From Gammaproteobacteria bacterium HGW-Gammaproteobacteria-1 (GTDB lineage Bacteria > Pseudomonadota > Gammaproteobacteria > Thiohalomonadales > Thiohalomonadaceae), in assembly GCA_002840095.1 (NCBI GenBank), contig PGZL01000002.1, forward strand, positions 31,872 through 95,871: a DNA stretch of 64,000 nt, written 5' to 3'. The position numbers and the translations under genes are program-made. Position 1 is the stretch's first letter; each line of letters opens with the position of its first letter. The notes under the pieces were generated by a model. That model saw only the letters and a list, made by a program, of their open reading frames with translations. It was not told the DNA's origin and made no database searches. Below are positions 32,193-40,589 of this stretch, piece after piece.

Positions 32193-33362
32193 TCAGGCCG
32201 AGGTGGCGCTGAGGCGGGGATCCTGGCCGGTGAGCAGCATGACCAGCAGGTCGTGCACCGAGCGGATCTGATCGCCGAAGGGCAGGGACTCGGAACCGCG
32301 GAAGAACAGGCCCTTCTCCACGTTGCCGTGGACCGCGGCCTCCAGCTGGGTGTCGATGCAGAACTGGCCGGCGGCCGGATTGCCGTCCTTGAGGCCGCAC
32401 TGGGTGAGGCACTCGAACCACACGGCGCAGCTGGCCTTCTCCGGGGTGGCGCGGGCCCGCACCTTCTCCTCGCGCTCCAGGTATTTCTTCAGCCACGGGG
32501 TGAGCACGGCGCGGCAGGGCAGGCCGGCGGTGCTCATGAAGGTGACGATGTCCTCCGGCTTGGCCTCCAGCAGCACCTTCTTGAAGTTGGGATGGGCGTC
32601 GCCTTCCTCGGTGACGGCGAAGGGGGTGCCGATCTGCACGCCGCTGGCGCCCATGTCGAACATCTCCTTGATCTTCTTGAAGGAGTTGATGCCGCCGGCC
32701 GGCAGCAGGGGGATGTGGGGAATATCCAGCTCCTTGAAGACGGTGAAAATCTCCGCCAGCACGCGCTTGAAGTCGAACTTGGGATTGGTGATGTCTTCCG
32801 GCTTGGGGGCGCCCAGGTGGCCGCCGGCGTAGCGCGGGTGTTCGATGACGATGGCGTCGGGCAGGATGCCCTTGCGCATCCAGCGCTTGAGTACGGCGCG
32901 CACGCCGCGCTCTTCGGAAAGGATCGGGATCAGCGCCACGTCCTTCTTGTACTCACCCACCAGGTCGGGCAGATCGAAGGGCAGGCCGGCGCCCATGATG
33001 ATGGCGTTGGCGCCGCTCTCGCAGGACTGGCGCACCATTTCCGGATGGCGGTCCACGGCCTTCATGACGTTGACGGCGATGATGCCTTCCGGTGCGATGG
33101 CGCGGGCCGCCTTGATCTCGCGGTCCAGGGCTTCCAGGTTGGCGTTGTCGATGATCTGGCGGTCCTTGGTGCGCTTGGTGCGTTCCATCAGGTCGGGATG
33201 GTGCACGCGCAGGTCGATGCTGGCGATGGTGCCGATGGCGCCTTCGCGGGCCACGGTACCCGCCAGGTGGTGAGCGGAAACGCCCACCCCCATTCCTCCC
33301 TGGATGATGGGCAGAACATCCCGTCCGCGCAGTTTCAACAGAGGGAATGGGGTCTTGATCAT
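32193..33362 (-). CDS. Nitronate monooxygenase family (2-nitropropane dioxygenase-like) flavoprotein
   Basis: A 389-residue FMN-binding TIM-barrel protein. IIQGGMGVGVSAHHLAG at the N-terminus, NAIIMGAGLPFDLPD, the phosphate-binding PLLPAGGIN and GASGVQIGTPFAVTEE are the standard family segments. A C-terminal extension (about 310-389) contains three cysteines (SCAVWFECLTQCGLKDG) not needed for FMN binding. Family members oxidise alkyl nitronates, or act as enoyl reductases, so the substrate is open. Transcribed alone and divergent from the radical SAM genes. Confidence 0.88.
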   Translation of the reverse strand: MIKTPFPLLKLRGRDVLPIIQGGMGVGVSAHHLAGTVAREGAIGTIASIDLRVHHPDLMERTKRTKDRQIIDNANLEALDREIKAARAIAPEGIIAVNVMKAVDRHPEMVRQSCESGANAIIMGAGLPFDLPDLVGEYKKDVALIPILSEERGVRAVLKRWMRKGILPDAIVIEHPRYAGGHLGAPKPEDITNPKFDFKRVLAEIFTVFKELDIPHIPLLPAGGINSFKKIKEMFDMGASGVQIGTPFAVTEEGDAHPNFKKVLLEAKPEDIVTFMSTAGLPCRAVLTPWLKKYLEREEKVRARATPEKASCAVWFECLTQCGLKDGNPAAGQFCIDTQLEAAVHGNVEKGLFFRGSESLPFGDQIRSVHDLLVMLLTGQDPRLSATSA

Positions 33363-33419
33363 GAATCACCTGTTAGAATCAAAAGCGGTTGAGACTACAT
33401 GATACATCACGGCGCGATA

Positions 33420-33433
33420 TTGATCTGCGTCAA
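33420..33433 (+). promoter_or_regulatory. FNR/ANR-type binding site upstream of the radical SAM-ubiUV cluster
   Basis: TTGATctgcGTCAA matches the FNR-family palindrome TTGAT-N4-ATCAA at 9 of 10 positions. If it acts at -41.5, transcription would start near 33468 and the -10 box would be TACACT (33457-33462, 4 of 6 consensus), 31 bp before the radical SAM ATG. In the opposite direction the matching -10 (TAGTCT) is poorer. An identical site lies at 37920-37933. Confidence 0.75.
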
Positions 33434-33492
33434 TCGAATTGCGTCATTAAGTCGCTTACACTCCCACCCCTCGAACAGGAACAGGTTGCGGC

Positions 33493-34125
33493 ATGCCTAA
33501 AGTTTCGCACCGGCAGCAACAGGAAGAGCCCGTACTCGCCTACGAACTGCACGGTAATCTCTATCTCAACATCACCTACCACTGCACCCTGCGTTGTGCC
33601 TTTTGCCCCAAGTTCCAGGGCAGCTGGGAGGTGCAGAACTACGACCTGCTGCTGACCCGCGAGCCCGAGGCGGACGAAGTGCTGACGGCGGCCGGCGACC
33701 CTGCGCGCTACAAGGAAATCGTGTTCTGCGGCCTGGGCGAGCCGACCCTGCGTCTCGACACCCTGGTGGCGGTGGCCAAGGCTCTCAAGGCCAGGGGGGC
33801 GCAACATATCCGCATCAATACGGACGGCCTGGCGAATCTGGTGTACGGCCGCGACGTGACGCCGGAGCTGGCGCAATGGGTGGACAGCGTGTCCATCTCC
33901 CTCACTGCGCAGGATGAGGCCACCTACGATCGCCATACCCGTTCCAAGCGCCCGGGGGCCTATGCGGCGATGCTCGATTTCGCCCGCGCCGCCAAGGCCA
34001 GCGGTATCGCCGTGACCCTGACCGCCATCAACGGACTGGAGGGCGTGGATATCGCCGCCTGCGAGGAGATAGCCCGGCAGCTGGGCGTGAAATTCCGCCG
34101 CCGCGAGCTGGACGTGGTCGGCTGA
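33493..34125 (+). CDS. Radical SAM protein, TatD-associated type
   Basis: A 210-residue minimal radical SAM enzyme. NITYHCTLRCAFCPK supplies the CxxxCxxC ligands of the [4Fe-4S] cluster (about 34-41). VFCGLGEPTLR is the SAM-binding GxGEP motif and HIRINTDGLANL follows. It lacks an auxiliary-cluster or SPASM domain. The general form resembles the family often annotated next to TatD nucleases, though no tatD is present here. Substrate unknown. The 3' end overlaps the next gene by one base (TGATG). Confidence 0.82.
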   Translation: MPKVSHRQQQEEPVLAYELHGNLYLNITYHCTLRCAFCPKFQGSWEVQNYDLLLTREPEADEVLTAAGDPARYKEIVFCGLGEPTLRLDTLVAVAKALKARGAQHIRINTDGLANLVYGRDVTPELAQWVDSVSISLTAQDEATYDRHTRSKRPGAYAAMLDFARAAKASGIAVTLTAINGLEGVDIAACEEIARQLGVKFRRRELDVVG

Positions 34126-35057
34126 TGGCGCTGTCCGATTACGTCCATACCCTGGGACAGCACCTGCTCGCGAAATACGGTGAGCGGGTGCACAAGGTGG
34201 CCATCAATGCCGGCTTCACCTGTCCCAACCGCGACGGCAGCAAGGGTATCGGCGGCTGCACCTTTTGCAACAACAGTTCTTTCAATCCCGGTGCGCGCCA
34301 GGCCGATCCCATCGTCGAACAAATCGACGCCGGTCGCCGCGTCATCGCCCGCCGCACCGGGGCTATGCGCTTCATGGCCTATTTCCAGGCCTACACCAAT
34401 ACCTATGACGACGTGGCCCTGCTGCGGCAACGCTACGATACGGCGCTGGCGGAGCCGGACGTGATCGGCCTGTCCATCGGCACCCGTCCCGACTGCGTGC
34501 CGCCGGCGGTGCTGGACCTGCTGGCGGAATACCGCGACCGGGGCCATGAAGTCTGGCTGGAGCTGGGCCTGCAATCCGCCTTCGACGAAACCCTGCGGCG
34601 GGTCAACCGCGGCCACGGCTACGCCGAGTACCGCAGCGCCGTGCGCGCGGCGCGCGAGCGCAGCCTGCCGGTGTGCACCCACCTGATCCTGGGCCTGCCC
34701 GGCGAGGAACCGTTTCACGCCCGCACCAGCCTGGCGCGGGTACTTGAAGACGGCGTCGACGGCCTCAAGCTGCACCCGCTGCACGTGGTCAAGGGCACGC
34801 GCCTGGCCAACGAATGGCGCCGCGACGAATACCAGCCGTGGACCATGGCGCAATACATAGGCGCCGCCGCCGACCTGATCGAGTTGACGCCGCCCGACGT
34901 GGTGTATCACCGCGTCACCGGCACGGCGTCACTGGACATCCTGCTGGCTCCTCTTTGGTGTAACTGGAAATGGCGCGTGCTGAATGGTATCGAACGGGAA
35001 CTGGCCCGCCGCGGCACGCGCCAGGGCCAGCCGCGGGCGGCGGTTCAGCGGTGTTGA
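34125..35057 (+). CDS. yhcC: TIGR01212-family radical SAM protein (YhcC-like)
   Basis: A 310-residue radical SAM protein with HKVAINAGFTCPNRDG followed by GGCTFCNN. The three cluster cysteines are thus arranged as C-x(10-12)-C-x2-C, typical of YhcC. LGLQSAFDETLRRVNRGH and HLILGLPGEEP are also conserved. In E. coli yhcC is of unknown function and lies near genes for anaerobic metabolism. The one-base overlap with the preceding radical SAM gene shows co-expression; ubiU follows after 132 bp containing a palindrome. Confidence 0.88.
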   Translation: MALSDYVHTLGQHLLAKYGERVHKVAINAGFTCPNRDGSKGIGGCTFCNNSSFNPGARQADPIVEQIDAGRRVIARRTGAMRFMAYFQAYTNTYDDVALLRQRYDTALAEPDVIGLSIGTRPDCVPPAVLDLLAEYRDRGHEVWLELGLQSAFDETLRRVNRGHGYAEYRSAVRAARERSLPVCTHLILGLPGEEPFHARTSLARVLEDGVDGLKLHPLHVVKGTRLANEWRRDEYQPWTMAQYIGAAADLIELTPPDVVYHRVTGTASLDILLAPLWCNWKWRVLNGIERELARRGTRQGQPRAAVQRC

Positions 35058-35067
35058 AGGCAACATC

Positions 35068-35162
35068 CAACGCAGAGGCGCAGAGACGCAGAGAAAAAGG
35101 AGAGACTATGAATTCGATCCTGAATTTCTCTGTGCCCTCCGCGCCTCTGCGTCTCTGCGTTG
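35068..35162. repeat. Intergenic word palindrome (caacgcagaggcgcagagac / gtctctgcgttg)
   Basis: The left arm is 35068-35095 and the right arm about 35130-35162. It lies between yhcC and ubiU. Confidence 0.88.
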
Positions 35163-35189
35163 AGTCTTGGGTTTTTGGAGTGCGAAATC

Positions 35190-36197
35190 ATGGCTAAGAA
35201 AGTCGAGCTGGTTTGTCCGGCCGGGTCGTTGCCGGCGTTGCGCGCGGCGGTGGATAACGGCGCCGACGCGGTATACATGGGTTTTCGCGACGGCACCAAC
35301 GCGCGCAATTTTCCCGGCCTCAACTTCGACGAGCGCGCGGCGCGCGACGGCATCCGTTACGCCCGCGAGCGCGGCCGCAAGGTGTTGCTGGCGCTGAACA
35401 CCTATCCGCAGCCGCAGGGCTGGAAGACATGGACCGGCGCCGTGGACAAGGCGGCGGAGCTGGGCGTCGACGCCCTGATCCTGGCCGACATCGGCCTGAT
35501 GCGTTACGCGGCCAAGACCCATCCCCAGCTGCGCCTGCACCTGTCGGTGCAGGGCTCGGCCACCAGTCACGAGGCCATCAATCTCTACCGCGAGCAGTTC
35601 AACATCCAGCGCGTGGTGTTGCCGCGCGTGCTGTCGCTGCCGCAGGTGCAGCGGGTGATGGACAACACCGAGGCGGAGATCGAGGTGTTCGCCTTCGGCT
35701 CGCTGTGCGTGATGGTGGAGGGGCGCTGCTACCTGTCGTCCTATGCCACCGGCGAATCGCCCAACACCTGCGGCGCCTGCTCGCCGGCCAAGGCGGTGGA
35801 ATGGCGCGAGACCGCCAAGGGCCGCGAGGTGCGCCTGGGCGGCGTGCTCATCGACCTGTACAAGCCGGGCGAGGCCGCCGGCTATCCGGTGCTGTGCAAG
35901 GGTCGCTACGAGGTCAACGGCGAAGTGAACTACGCCATCGAGGAGCCCACCTCGCTGTCGGTGCTGGACATCCTGCCCGAACTGGTGCGCATGGGCATCT
36001 CCGCCATCAAGGTGGAAGGCCGCCAGCGCAGCCCGGCCTACGTGGCGCAGGTGACCAAGGTGCTGCGCGAGGCGCTGGATGCCGCGGAGCGCAGTCCCGA
36101 GACCTTCAGTCCGCGCAGCGACTGGGTGGCGGCCCTGGACAAGGTGGCCGAGGGCAGCACGCACACCCTGGGCGCGCTCGATCGTGCCTGGCAGTAA
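35190..36197 (+). CDS. ubiU: Ubiquinone biosynthesis protein UbiU (U32 family), oxygen-independent pathway
   Basis: With UbiV it forms the O2-independent hydroxylase of ubiquinone synthesis. 335 residues. VELVCPAGSLPALRAAVDNG and EVFAFGSLCVMVEGRCYLSS are family signatures. Four cysteines, at 173, 180, 197 and 236, reproduce the spacing (7, 17, 39) of the [4Fe-4S] ligands known in E. coli UbiU. The ATG at 35190 (with 'ggag' upstream) is chosen over an in-frame ATG ten codons earlier. ubiV follows after a palindrome. Confidence 0.95.
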   Translation: MAKKVELVCPAGSLPALRAAVDNGADAVYMGFRDGTNARNFPGLNFDERAARDGIRYARERGRKVLLALNTYPQPQGWKTWTGAVDKAAELGVDALILADIGLMRYAAKTHPQLRLHLSVQGSATSHEAINLYREQFNIQRVVLPRVLSLPQVQRVMDNTEAEIEVFAFGSLCVMVEGRCYLSSYATGESPNTCGACSPAKAVEWRETAKGREVRLGGVLIDLYKPGEAAGYPVLCKGRYEVNGEVNYAIEEPTSLSVLDILPELVRMGISAIKVEGRQRSPAYVAQVTKVLREALDAAERSPETFSPRSDWVAALDKVAEGSTHTLGALDRAWQ

Positions 36198-36210
36198 ATT
36201 ATAAATTTGA

Positions 36211-36287
36211 TCTCGCCAAGTGCGCCAAGGCCGCCAAGAAAACAATTCTGAAAAGCCTTTCTTGGCGCACTTGGCGTCTTGGCGAGA
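36211..36287. repeat. Intergenic word palindrome (tctcgccaagtgcgccaag / cttggcgcacttggcg)
   Basis: The left arm starts at 36211 and the right arm ends at 36287 ('gtcttggcgaga'). It separates ubiU from ubiV. Confidence 0.88.
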
Positions 36288-36318
36288 GTAATAAAGATTT
36301 TTGAGTGAGGGCTGTTCG

Positions 36319-37245
36319 ATGAAACTGGCACTGGGTCCGTTGTTGTATTTCTGGTCGCGCGATGACGTGCTGGCGTTCTATCGCCAGGCCTGCGACTGGC
36401 CGGTGGATGTGGTGTATCTGGGCGAGGCGGTGTGTTCCAAGCGGCGCGGCGTGCGGCTGGAGGACTGGCTCGCCATTGCCGAGGAACTGAGCGCGGCCGG
36501 CAAGGAGGTGGTGCTGTCCACCCTGGCGCTCATCGAGGCGGAGTCGGAACTGCTCACCCTGCGCCGCATCGTCGACAACGGCCGTTATGCGGTGGAGGCC
36601 AACGACATGGGCGCGGTGCGCCTCGCCGCCGGCAAGCTGCCCTTTGTCGCCGGGCCCCATCTCAATGCCTACAACTGCGAGACGCTGGGCCTGTTCCGCG
36701 ACCTGGGCGCGCAGCGCTGGGTGATGCCGGTGGAGCTGTCGCGCGATACGCTGGCCGCCATCCAGGCCTGCCGCCCGGCGGGGCTGGAGACCGAGGTGTT
36801 CGCCTTCGGCCGCATGCCGCTGGCCTTCTCGGCGCGCTGCTTCACCGCGCGCCACTACAACCTGCCCAAGGACGACTGTCAGCTGCGCTGCGGCGATTTC
36901 TCCGACGGCCTGGTGCTCAATTCGCAGGAGGGCGAGCAGTTCCTCGCCATGAACGGCATCCAGACCCAGTCAGCCGCCACCTGCAACCTCATCGGTGCGG
37001 TGCCGGAGCTGAAGGAGCTCAATGTCGAGGTGCTGCGCCTGTCGCCGCAGTCGCGCCACATGGACAAGGTCGTCGCGGCCTTCCGCACCGTCATCGACGG
37101 TACGCTCACCCCACAGCAGGGTGTCGAGGCCATGGCCGGCCTGACCCGCGGCGAACCCTGCAACGGCTACTGGTACGGCAGTGCGGGTCTGGCCTGGCTG
37201 GAGCAGGATGAAGTGCGCGCCGCGCGGGCGCAGTCGGGGGGATGA
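36319..37245 (+). CDS. ubiV: Ubiquinone biosynthesis protein UbiV (U32 family), oxygen-independent pathway
   Basis: Partner of UbiU. 308 residues. Cys39 in GEAVCSKRRG and Cys174, Cys187, Cys191 in ARCFTARHYNLPKDDCQLRC keep the ligand spacing (13 and 4) of the E. coli UbiV [4Fe-4S] cluster, and Cys39 is at the identical position. LGPLLYFWSRDDVLAFY at the N-terminus is typical. The start is the ATG at 36319 after 'gaggg'; a TTG six codons earlier is less likely. Confidence 0.95.
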   Translation: MKLALGPLLYFWSRDDVLAFYRQACDWPVDVVYLGEAVCSKRRGVRLEDWLAIAEELSAAGKEVVLSTLALIEAESELLTLRRIVDNGRYAVEANDMGAVRLAAGKLPFVAGPHLNAYNCETLGLFRDLGAQRWVMPVELSRDTLAAIQACRPAGLETEVFAFGRMPLAFSARCFTARHYNLPKDDCQLRCGDFSDGLVLNSQEGEQFLAMNGIQTQSAATCNLIGAVPELKELNVEVLRLSPQSRHMDKVVAAFRTVIDGTLTPQQGVEAMAGLTRGEPCNGYWYGSAGLAWLEQDEVRAARAQSGG

Positions 37246-37263
37246 GGTCGGAAGAGGAACACT

Positions 37264-37339
37264 CAACGCAGAGACGCGGAGGCGCAGAGAAAACCCAGAG
37301 TAAGGCTGTGTTCTCTGCGTCCTCTGCGCCTCTGCGTTG
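37264..37339. repeat. Intergenic word palindrome (caacgcagagacgcgg / tctgcgcctctgcgttg)
   Basis: Located between the converging ubiV and ubiT stops. Left arm 37264-37292, right arm about 37310-37339. Confidence 0.87.
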
Positions 37340-37353
37340 GATTTTTGTTTGAT

Positions 37354-37857
37354 TTAAGCGAGGGGACGAGCGAAGCGCTGCACGCGGCGGTCCAGTTGCA
37401 GGCGCTCCACCGCGCGCTGGATGAAGGGCGCCAGGCGCGGGCCGGCGACGGCGTGCACGTGCAGGCGCCAGTCGAAGTCCATGCCGTCGAGCAGGTTTTT
37501 CACGTACAGCCCGGTTTCGGTCTCGCCTTCGATGTTGAGGCGGCGGGCAAAGAACAGGGTGTCCGGATCCTCGCTGCGGGTGGCCAGCAGCCAGAACTCT
37601 TCCAGCCGGCCCTTGATGCGCACGTCCCACTCTTTGCCGGGGGCGCGGGCGAGGCGGCCGTTCCGGATGGCGAAGATCAGTTCCGTGCCGGTGTCGCTGA
37701 TGCCGATGGCCAGGCGCTTGCCGTCCAAATCCTGTAACTGATCGGCGACATACTGTCCCTTGAGCAGATGGTTGAACAGGCGCGACAGCAGTTCGCTGTG
37801 CACCGCCGACGGCAGGCTCTTGAGCAGAATGGACAGGGGCAGCAGTTGCAGGCGCAT
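37354..37857 (-). CDS. ubiT: Ubiquinone biosynthesis accessory factor UbiT (SCP2 domain)
   Basis: A lipid-binding accessory protein of the O2-independent ubiquinone pathway. The 167 residues form an SCP2 domain (about 20-140) with a hydrophobic N-terminal helix (MRLQLLPLSILLKSLPSAV) that may insert in the membrane. DVRIKGRLEEFWLLATRSEDPDTLFFARRLNIEGET is the typical SCP2 core. It converges with ubiUV, and an FNR-type box lies 63 bp upstream of its start. This reproduces the E. coli arrangement in which the ubiT and ubiUV promoters respond to FNR. Confidence 0.92.
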   Translation of the reverse strand: MRLQLLPLSILLKSLPSAVHSELLSRLFNHLLKGQYVADQLQDLDGKRLAIGISDTGTELIFAIRNGRLARAPGKEWDVRIKGRLEEFWLLATRSEDPDTLFFARRLNIEGETETGLYVKNLLDGMDFDWRLHVHAVAGPRLAPFIQRAVERLQLDRRVQRFARPLA

Positions 37858-37919
37858 CGGTAGGGACTCCAGCGTGTTGTCGCGGTGCGAAAGTATCGCA
37901 ATTCCCGTGCGGTTTCCAG

Positions 37920-37933
37920 TTGATCTGCGTCAA
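37920..37933 (-). promoter_or_regulatory. FNR/ANR-type binding site of ubiT
   Basis: TTGATctgcGTCAA, identical to the site at 33420-33433. In the ubiT direction, a class II geometry puts the -10 at 37892-37897, read on the minus strand as GATACT (4 of 6 consensus). In the copA direction the equivalent hexamer is CAGGCG, so ubiT is the better target. Confidence 0.75.
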
Positions 37934-38043
37934 TCGTAAGGCAGTTACCTATCCGCAGGCGCGGGCGGTGCCGGTCCCGGGGCCGCGCCGGGCTCCTGCC
38001 GCCTGCCGGTGTTATGCTTTGTTTCTGCAATCCGGATAGAGGA

Positions 38044-40287
38044 ATGACTGTGGCGGAATCTGTGACACATCGGTTGTCCATCGGCGGCATGAGCTGCGCT
38101 GGCTGCGTGGCATCCGTGGAGAATGCGCTGCGCGCGGTGCCGGGCGTGGCGGAGGCGACGGTGAGCTTCGCCGAGCACGTGGCCGTGGTGCAGGGGGCGG
38201 TGGACGGCGCCACCCTGATCAAGGCCGTCGTGGATGCCGGCTACGAGGCGGCCGAGCTGAAGGGACTGGACGACGAGCAGGGCGAGCGCGAGGCCAGGGA
38301 GCGGGCCGACTACCTCAGCCTGATGCGCCGCGCGGCAGTGGCGGCGGCGCTGGGCTTTCCCCTCATGCTGGTCGGTATGAGCGACTGGTTTCCCGCCCTG
38401 CACAGCGACAACGGCCGCATCGTCTGGTTGCTCATCGGCGTCGCCACCCTGGGCGTGATGTATTACGCCGGGCGCCATTTCTTCATCGGTGCCTGGAAGC
38501 AGTTCACCCACCACAACGCCAATATGGACACCCTCATCGCCATGGGCACCGGTTCGGCCTGGATCTACTCCATGGCCATCGTGCTGTGGCCGGAGATCGT
38601 GCCGACGCTGGCGCATCACGCCTATTTCGAGGCGGCGGCCATCATCATGGCCCTGATCAACTTCGGCTCGGCCCTGGAACTGCGTGCGCGCGGCAAGACC
38701 TCGGAGGCGATCCGCCGCCTCATCGGCCTGCAGCCCAAGACCGCGCGTGTGGTGCGCGACGGCAGGGAAGTGGATATTCCGATTATCGAAGTGGGCCTGA
38801 ACGAAACTCTGCGCGTGCGCCCCGGCGAGCGGGTTGCCGTGGACGGCCGCGTCATCGACGGCGAATCCTATCTGGACGAATCGATGATCACCGGCGAGCC
38901 GCTGCCCGTGGTGAAGCGCGTGGGCGACGAGGTGGTGGGCGGCACCATCAACACCTCCGGCTCCTTCCTGTACCAGGCGCAGCGCATCGGCAAGGACACG
39001 GTGCTGGCGCGCATCATCGAACTGGTGCGCAACGCCCAGGCCAGCAAGCCGGCCATCGGCCGCCTGGTGGACAAAGTGGCGGGGGTGTTCGTGCCCAGCG
39101 TGCTGATCATCGCGGTGCTCACCTTCCTCGCCTGGTTCAATTTCGGCCCCAGCCCGGCGCTGTCCTTCGCCGTCGTCACCACCATGACCGTGCTGATCAT
39201 CGCCTGCCCCTGCGCCCTGGGTCTCGCCACGCCCATTTCCATCATGGTCGGCGTGGGCAAGGCGGCGGAGTTCGGCGTGCTGATCCGCAACGGCGAGGCC
39301 TTGCAGCAGGCGGGCCGCCTGACCACCGTGGTGCTGGACAAGACCGGCACGGTGACCGAGGGCAAGCCGCAGGTTACCGCCATCGTGCCGCGCGGTTGGG
39401 TCGACGCCGATCAGCTGCTGGAGATTGCGGCCACGGTGGAGGCGGCGTCGGAGCATCCGCTGGCTGCCGCCATCGTCGCGGCGGCGGACGGCAAGGGTCT
39501 GCGCCGGCTGGAGATGTCCGGCTTCGAGTCCGCCGCCGGACGCGGCGTGCGCGCCTTGATGAATGAACAGCGCGTGCTGCTCGGCAACCGGCGCTGGATG
39601 GAGGAAAACGGCGTCGCCCTGGGCGACCTGGCGCAGGATGCCGAACGCCTGGCGGGCGAGGGGCAGATCCCGCTGTACCTGGCGCTGAACGATATGGGCG
39701 CGGGCGTCATCGCGGTAAGCGATCCGGTCAAGGCCGATTCCGCCGCCGCCATTGCGCGCCTGCACCAGGCCGGGATCAAGGTGGTGATGCTCACCGGCGA
39801 TGCGCGCATCACCGCCGAGGCGGTGGCGCGGCAGGTGGGCATCGACGCGGTGATCGCCGAGGTGCTGCCGGAGGAGAAGGAGCAGCAGGTGGCGGCCTTG
39901 CAGCAACTGGGCGAGGTGGTGGGCATGGTGGGCGACGGCATCAACGACGCCCCGGCCCTGGCCCGTGCCGATGTCGGCTTTGCCATCGGCGGCGGCACCG
40001 ACGTGGCCATCGAGAGCGCCGACATCACCCTGATGCGCGGCTCGCTGCACGGCGTGGCCGATGCCATCTACGTATCGCGCGCCACGGTGCGCAACATCAA
40101 GCAGAACCTGTTCGGCGCCTTCATCTACAACACCCTGGGCATCCCGGTGGCGGCGGGCGTGCTGTATCCCTTCGTCGGCCTGCTGCTCAATCCCATGATC
40201 GCCGGCGCGGCCATGGCGGCATCGTCGTTGACCGTGGTGACCAATGCCAACCGGCTCCGGCTGTTCAAGCCGCAGGAGAAAGTGTGA
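38044..40287 (+). CDS. copA: Copper-translocating P1B-type ATPase
   Basis: Exports Cu(I) from the cytoplasm. 747 residues: an N-terminal HMA metal-binding domain with GMSCAGC (Cys18, Cys21), eight membrane helices, the transport-site CPC in [11 protein letters not shown], the phosphorylation motif DKTGTVTEG, the HP-locus (SEHPLAAAI), the phosphatase loop ITGEPLPV and [14 protein letters not shown]. Only one HMA domain is present. The ATG at 38044 lies just after 'gagga'. A 23-codon gene overlaps its stop. Confidence 0.95.
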   Translation: MTVAESVTHRLSIGGMSCAGCVASVENALRAVPGVAEATVSFAEHVAVVQGAVDGATLIKAVVDAGYEAAELKGLDDEQGEREARERADYLSLMRRAAVAAALGFPLMLVGMSDWFPALHSDNGRIVWLLIGVATLGVMYYAGRHFFIGAWKQFTHHNANMDTLIAMGTGSAWIYSMAIVLWPEIVPTLAHHAYFEAAAIIMALINFGSALELRARGKTSEAIRRLIGLQPKTARVVRDGREVDIPIIEVGLNETLRVRPGERVAVDGRVIDGESYLDESMITGEPLPVVKRVGDEVVGGTINTSGSFLYQAQRIGKDTVLARIIELVRNAQASKPAIGRLVDKVAGVFVPSVLIIAVLTFLAWFNFGPSPALSFAVVTTMTVLIIACPCALGLATPISIMVGVGKAAEFGVLIRNGEALQQAGRLTTVVLDKTGTVTEGKPQVTAIVPRGWVDADQLLEIAATVEAASEHPLAAAIVAAADGKGLRRLEMSGFESAAGRGVRALMNEQRVLLGNRRWMEENGVALGDLAQDAERLAGEGQIPLYLALNDMGAGVIAVSDPVKADSAAAIARLHQAGIKVVMLTGDARITAEAVARQVGIDAVIAEVLPEEKEQQVAALQQLGEVVGMVGDGINDAPALARADVGFAIGGGTDVAIESADITLMRGSLHGVADAIYVSRATVRNIKQNLFGAFIYNTLGIPVAAGVLYPFVGLLLNPMIAGAAMAASSLTVVTNANRLRLFKPQEKV

Positions 40288-40358
40288 TGCTGTTTGTCAA
40301 TCTCGCGGGAATTGCGCTGATCGGTTTCATCGTCTGGTGGTTCTGGCTGGCAAAATAG
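40287..40358 (+). CDS. Small single-helix membrane protein coupled to copA (23 residues)
   Basis: The ATG overlaps the copA stop (TGATG), so translation is coupled. The chain, [14 protein letters not shown] followed by IVWWFWLAK, is one membrane helix rich in Trp. Similar helices form the N-terminal anchor of cupredoxin-like proteins encoded after copA in other bacteria, from memory; the sequence after the stop shows no cupredoxin. It may be a true small subunit (compare CcoS with CcoI) or the stump of a truncated cupredoxin gene. Confidence 0.6.
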   Translation: MLFVNLAGIALIGFIVWWFWLAK

Positions 40359-40421
40359 GATGATGCCGGCCTGGTTGTGCCGTTGTGGTGCAGAACACAG
40401 CGCGCGGAAATATATAACTTG

Positions 40422-40559
40422 AGTCCTCAAATGAACGCCAATAAACGCGAACACTATTCTCAGGATAATCCGCCTCAACCGCTAGGAAGAGTCGAACCAC
40501 CACCTGAAGACATTCGCTCTTCATCAGGATTTGCGTCCATTCGCGTTCATTTGCGGACT
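40422..40559. repeat. Intergenic palindrome (agtcctcaaatgaacgc / gcgttcatttgcggact)
   Basis: The arms are 40422-40455 and about 40530-40559. The loop of about 75 bp does not obviously match the other two family members (24298, 27980) except at the ends. Confidence 0.8.
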
Positions 40560-40589
40560 GATTGAATTTTAAGAAGGAGGATGTTCGTC

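Noticed and set aside
37920-37933. FNR box as a regulator of the copper ATPase
   Set aside because: The spacing to the copA start does not give a usable -10 box, whereas the ubiT direction does. Dual control is not excluded.
37945-40050. 701-codon open frame on the minus strand opposite the copper ATPase
   Set aside because: It is a shadow frame created by GC-rich codon use; the plus strand encodes all P-type ATPase motifs.
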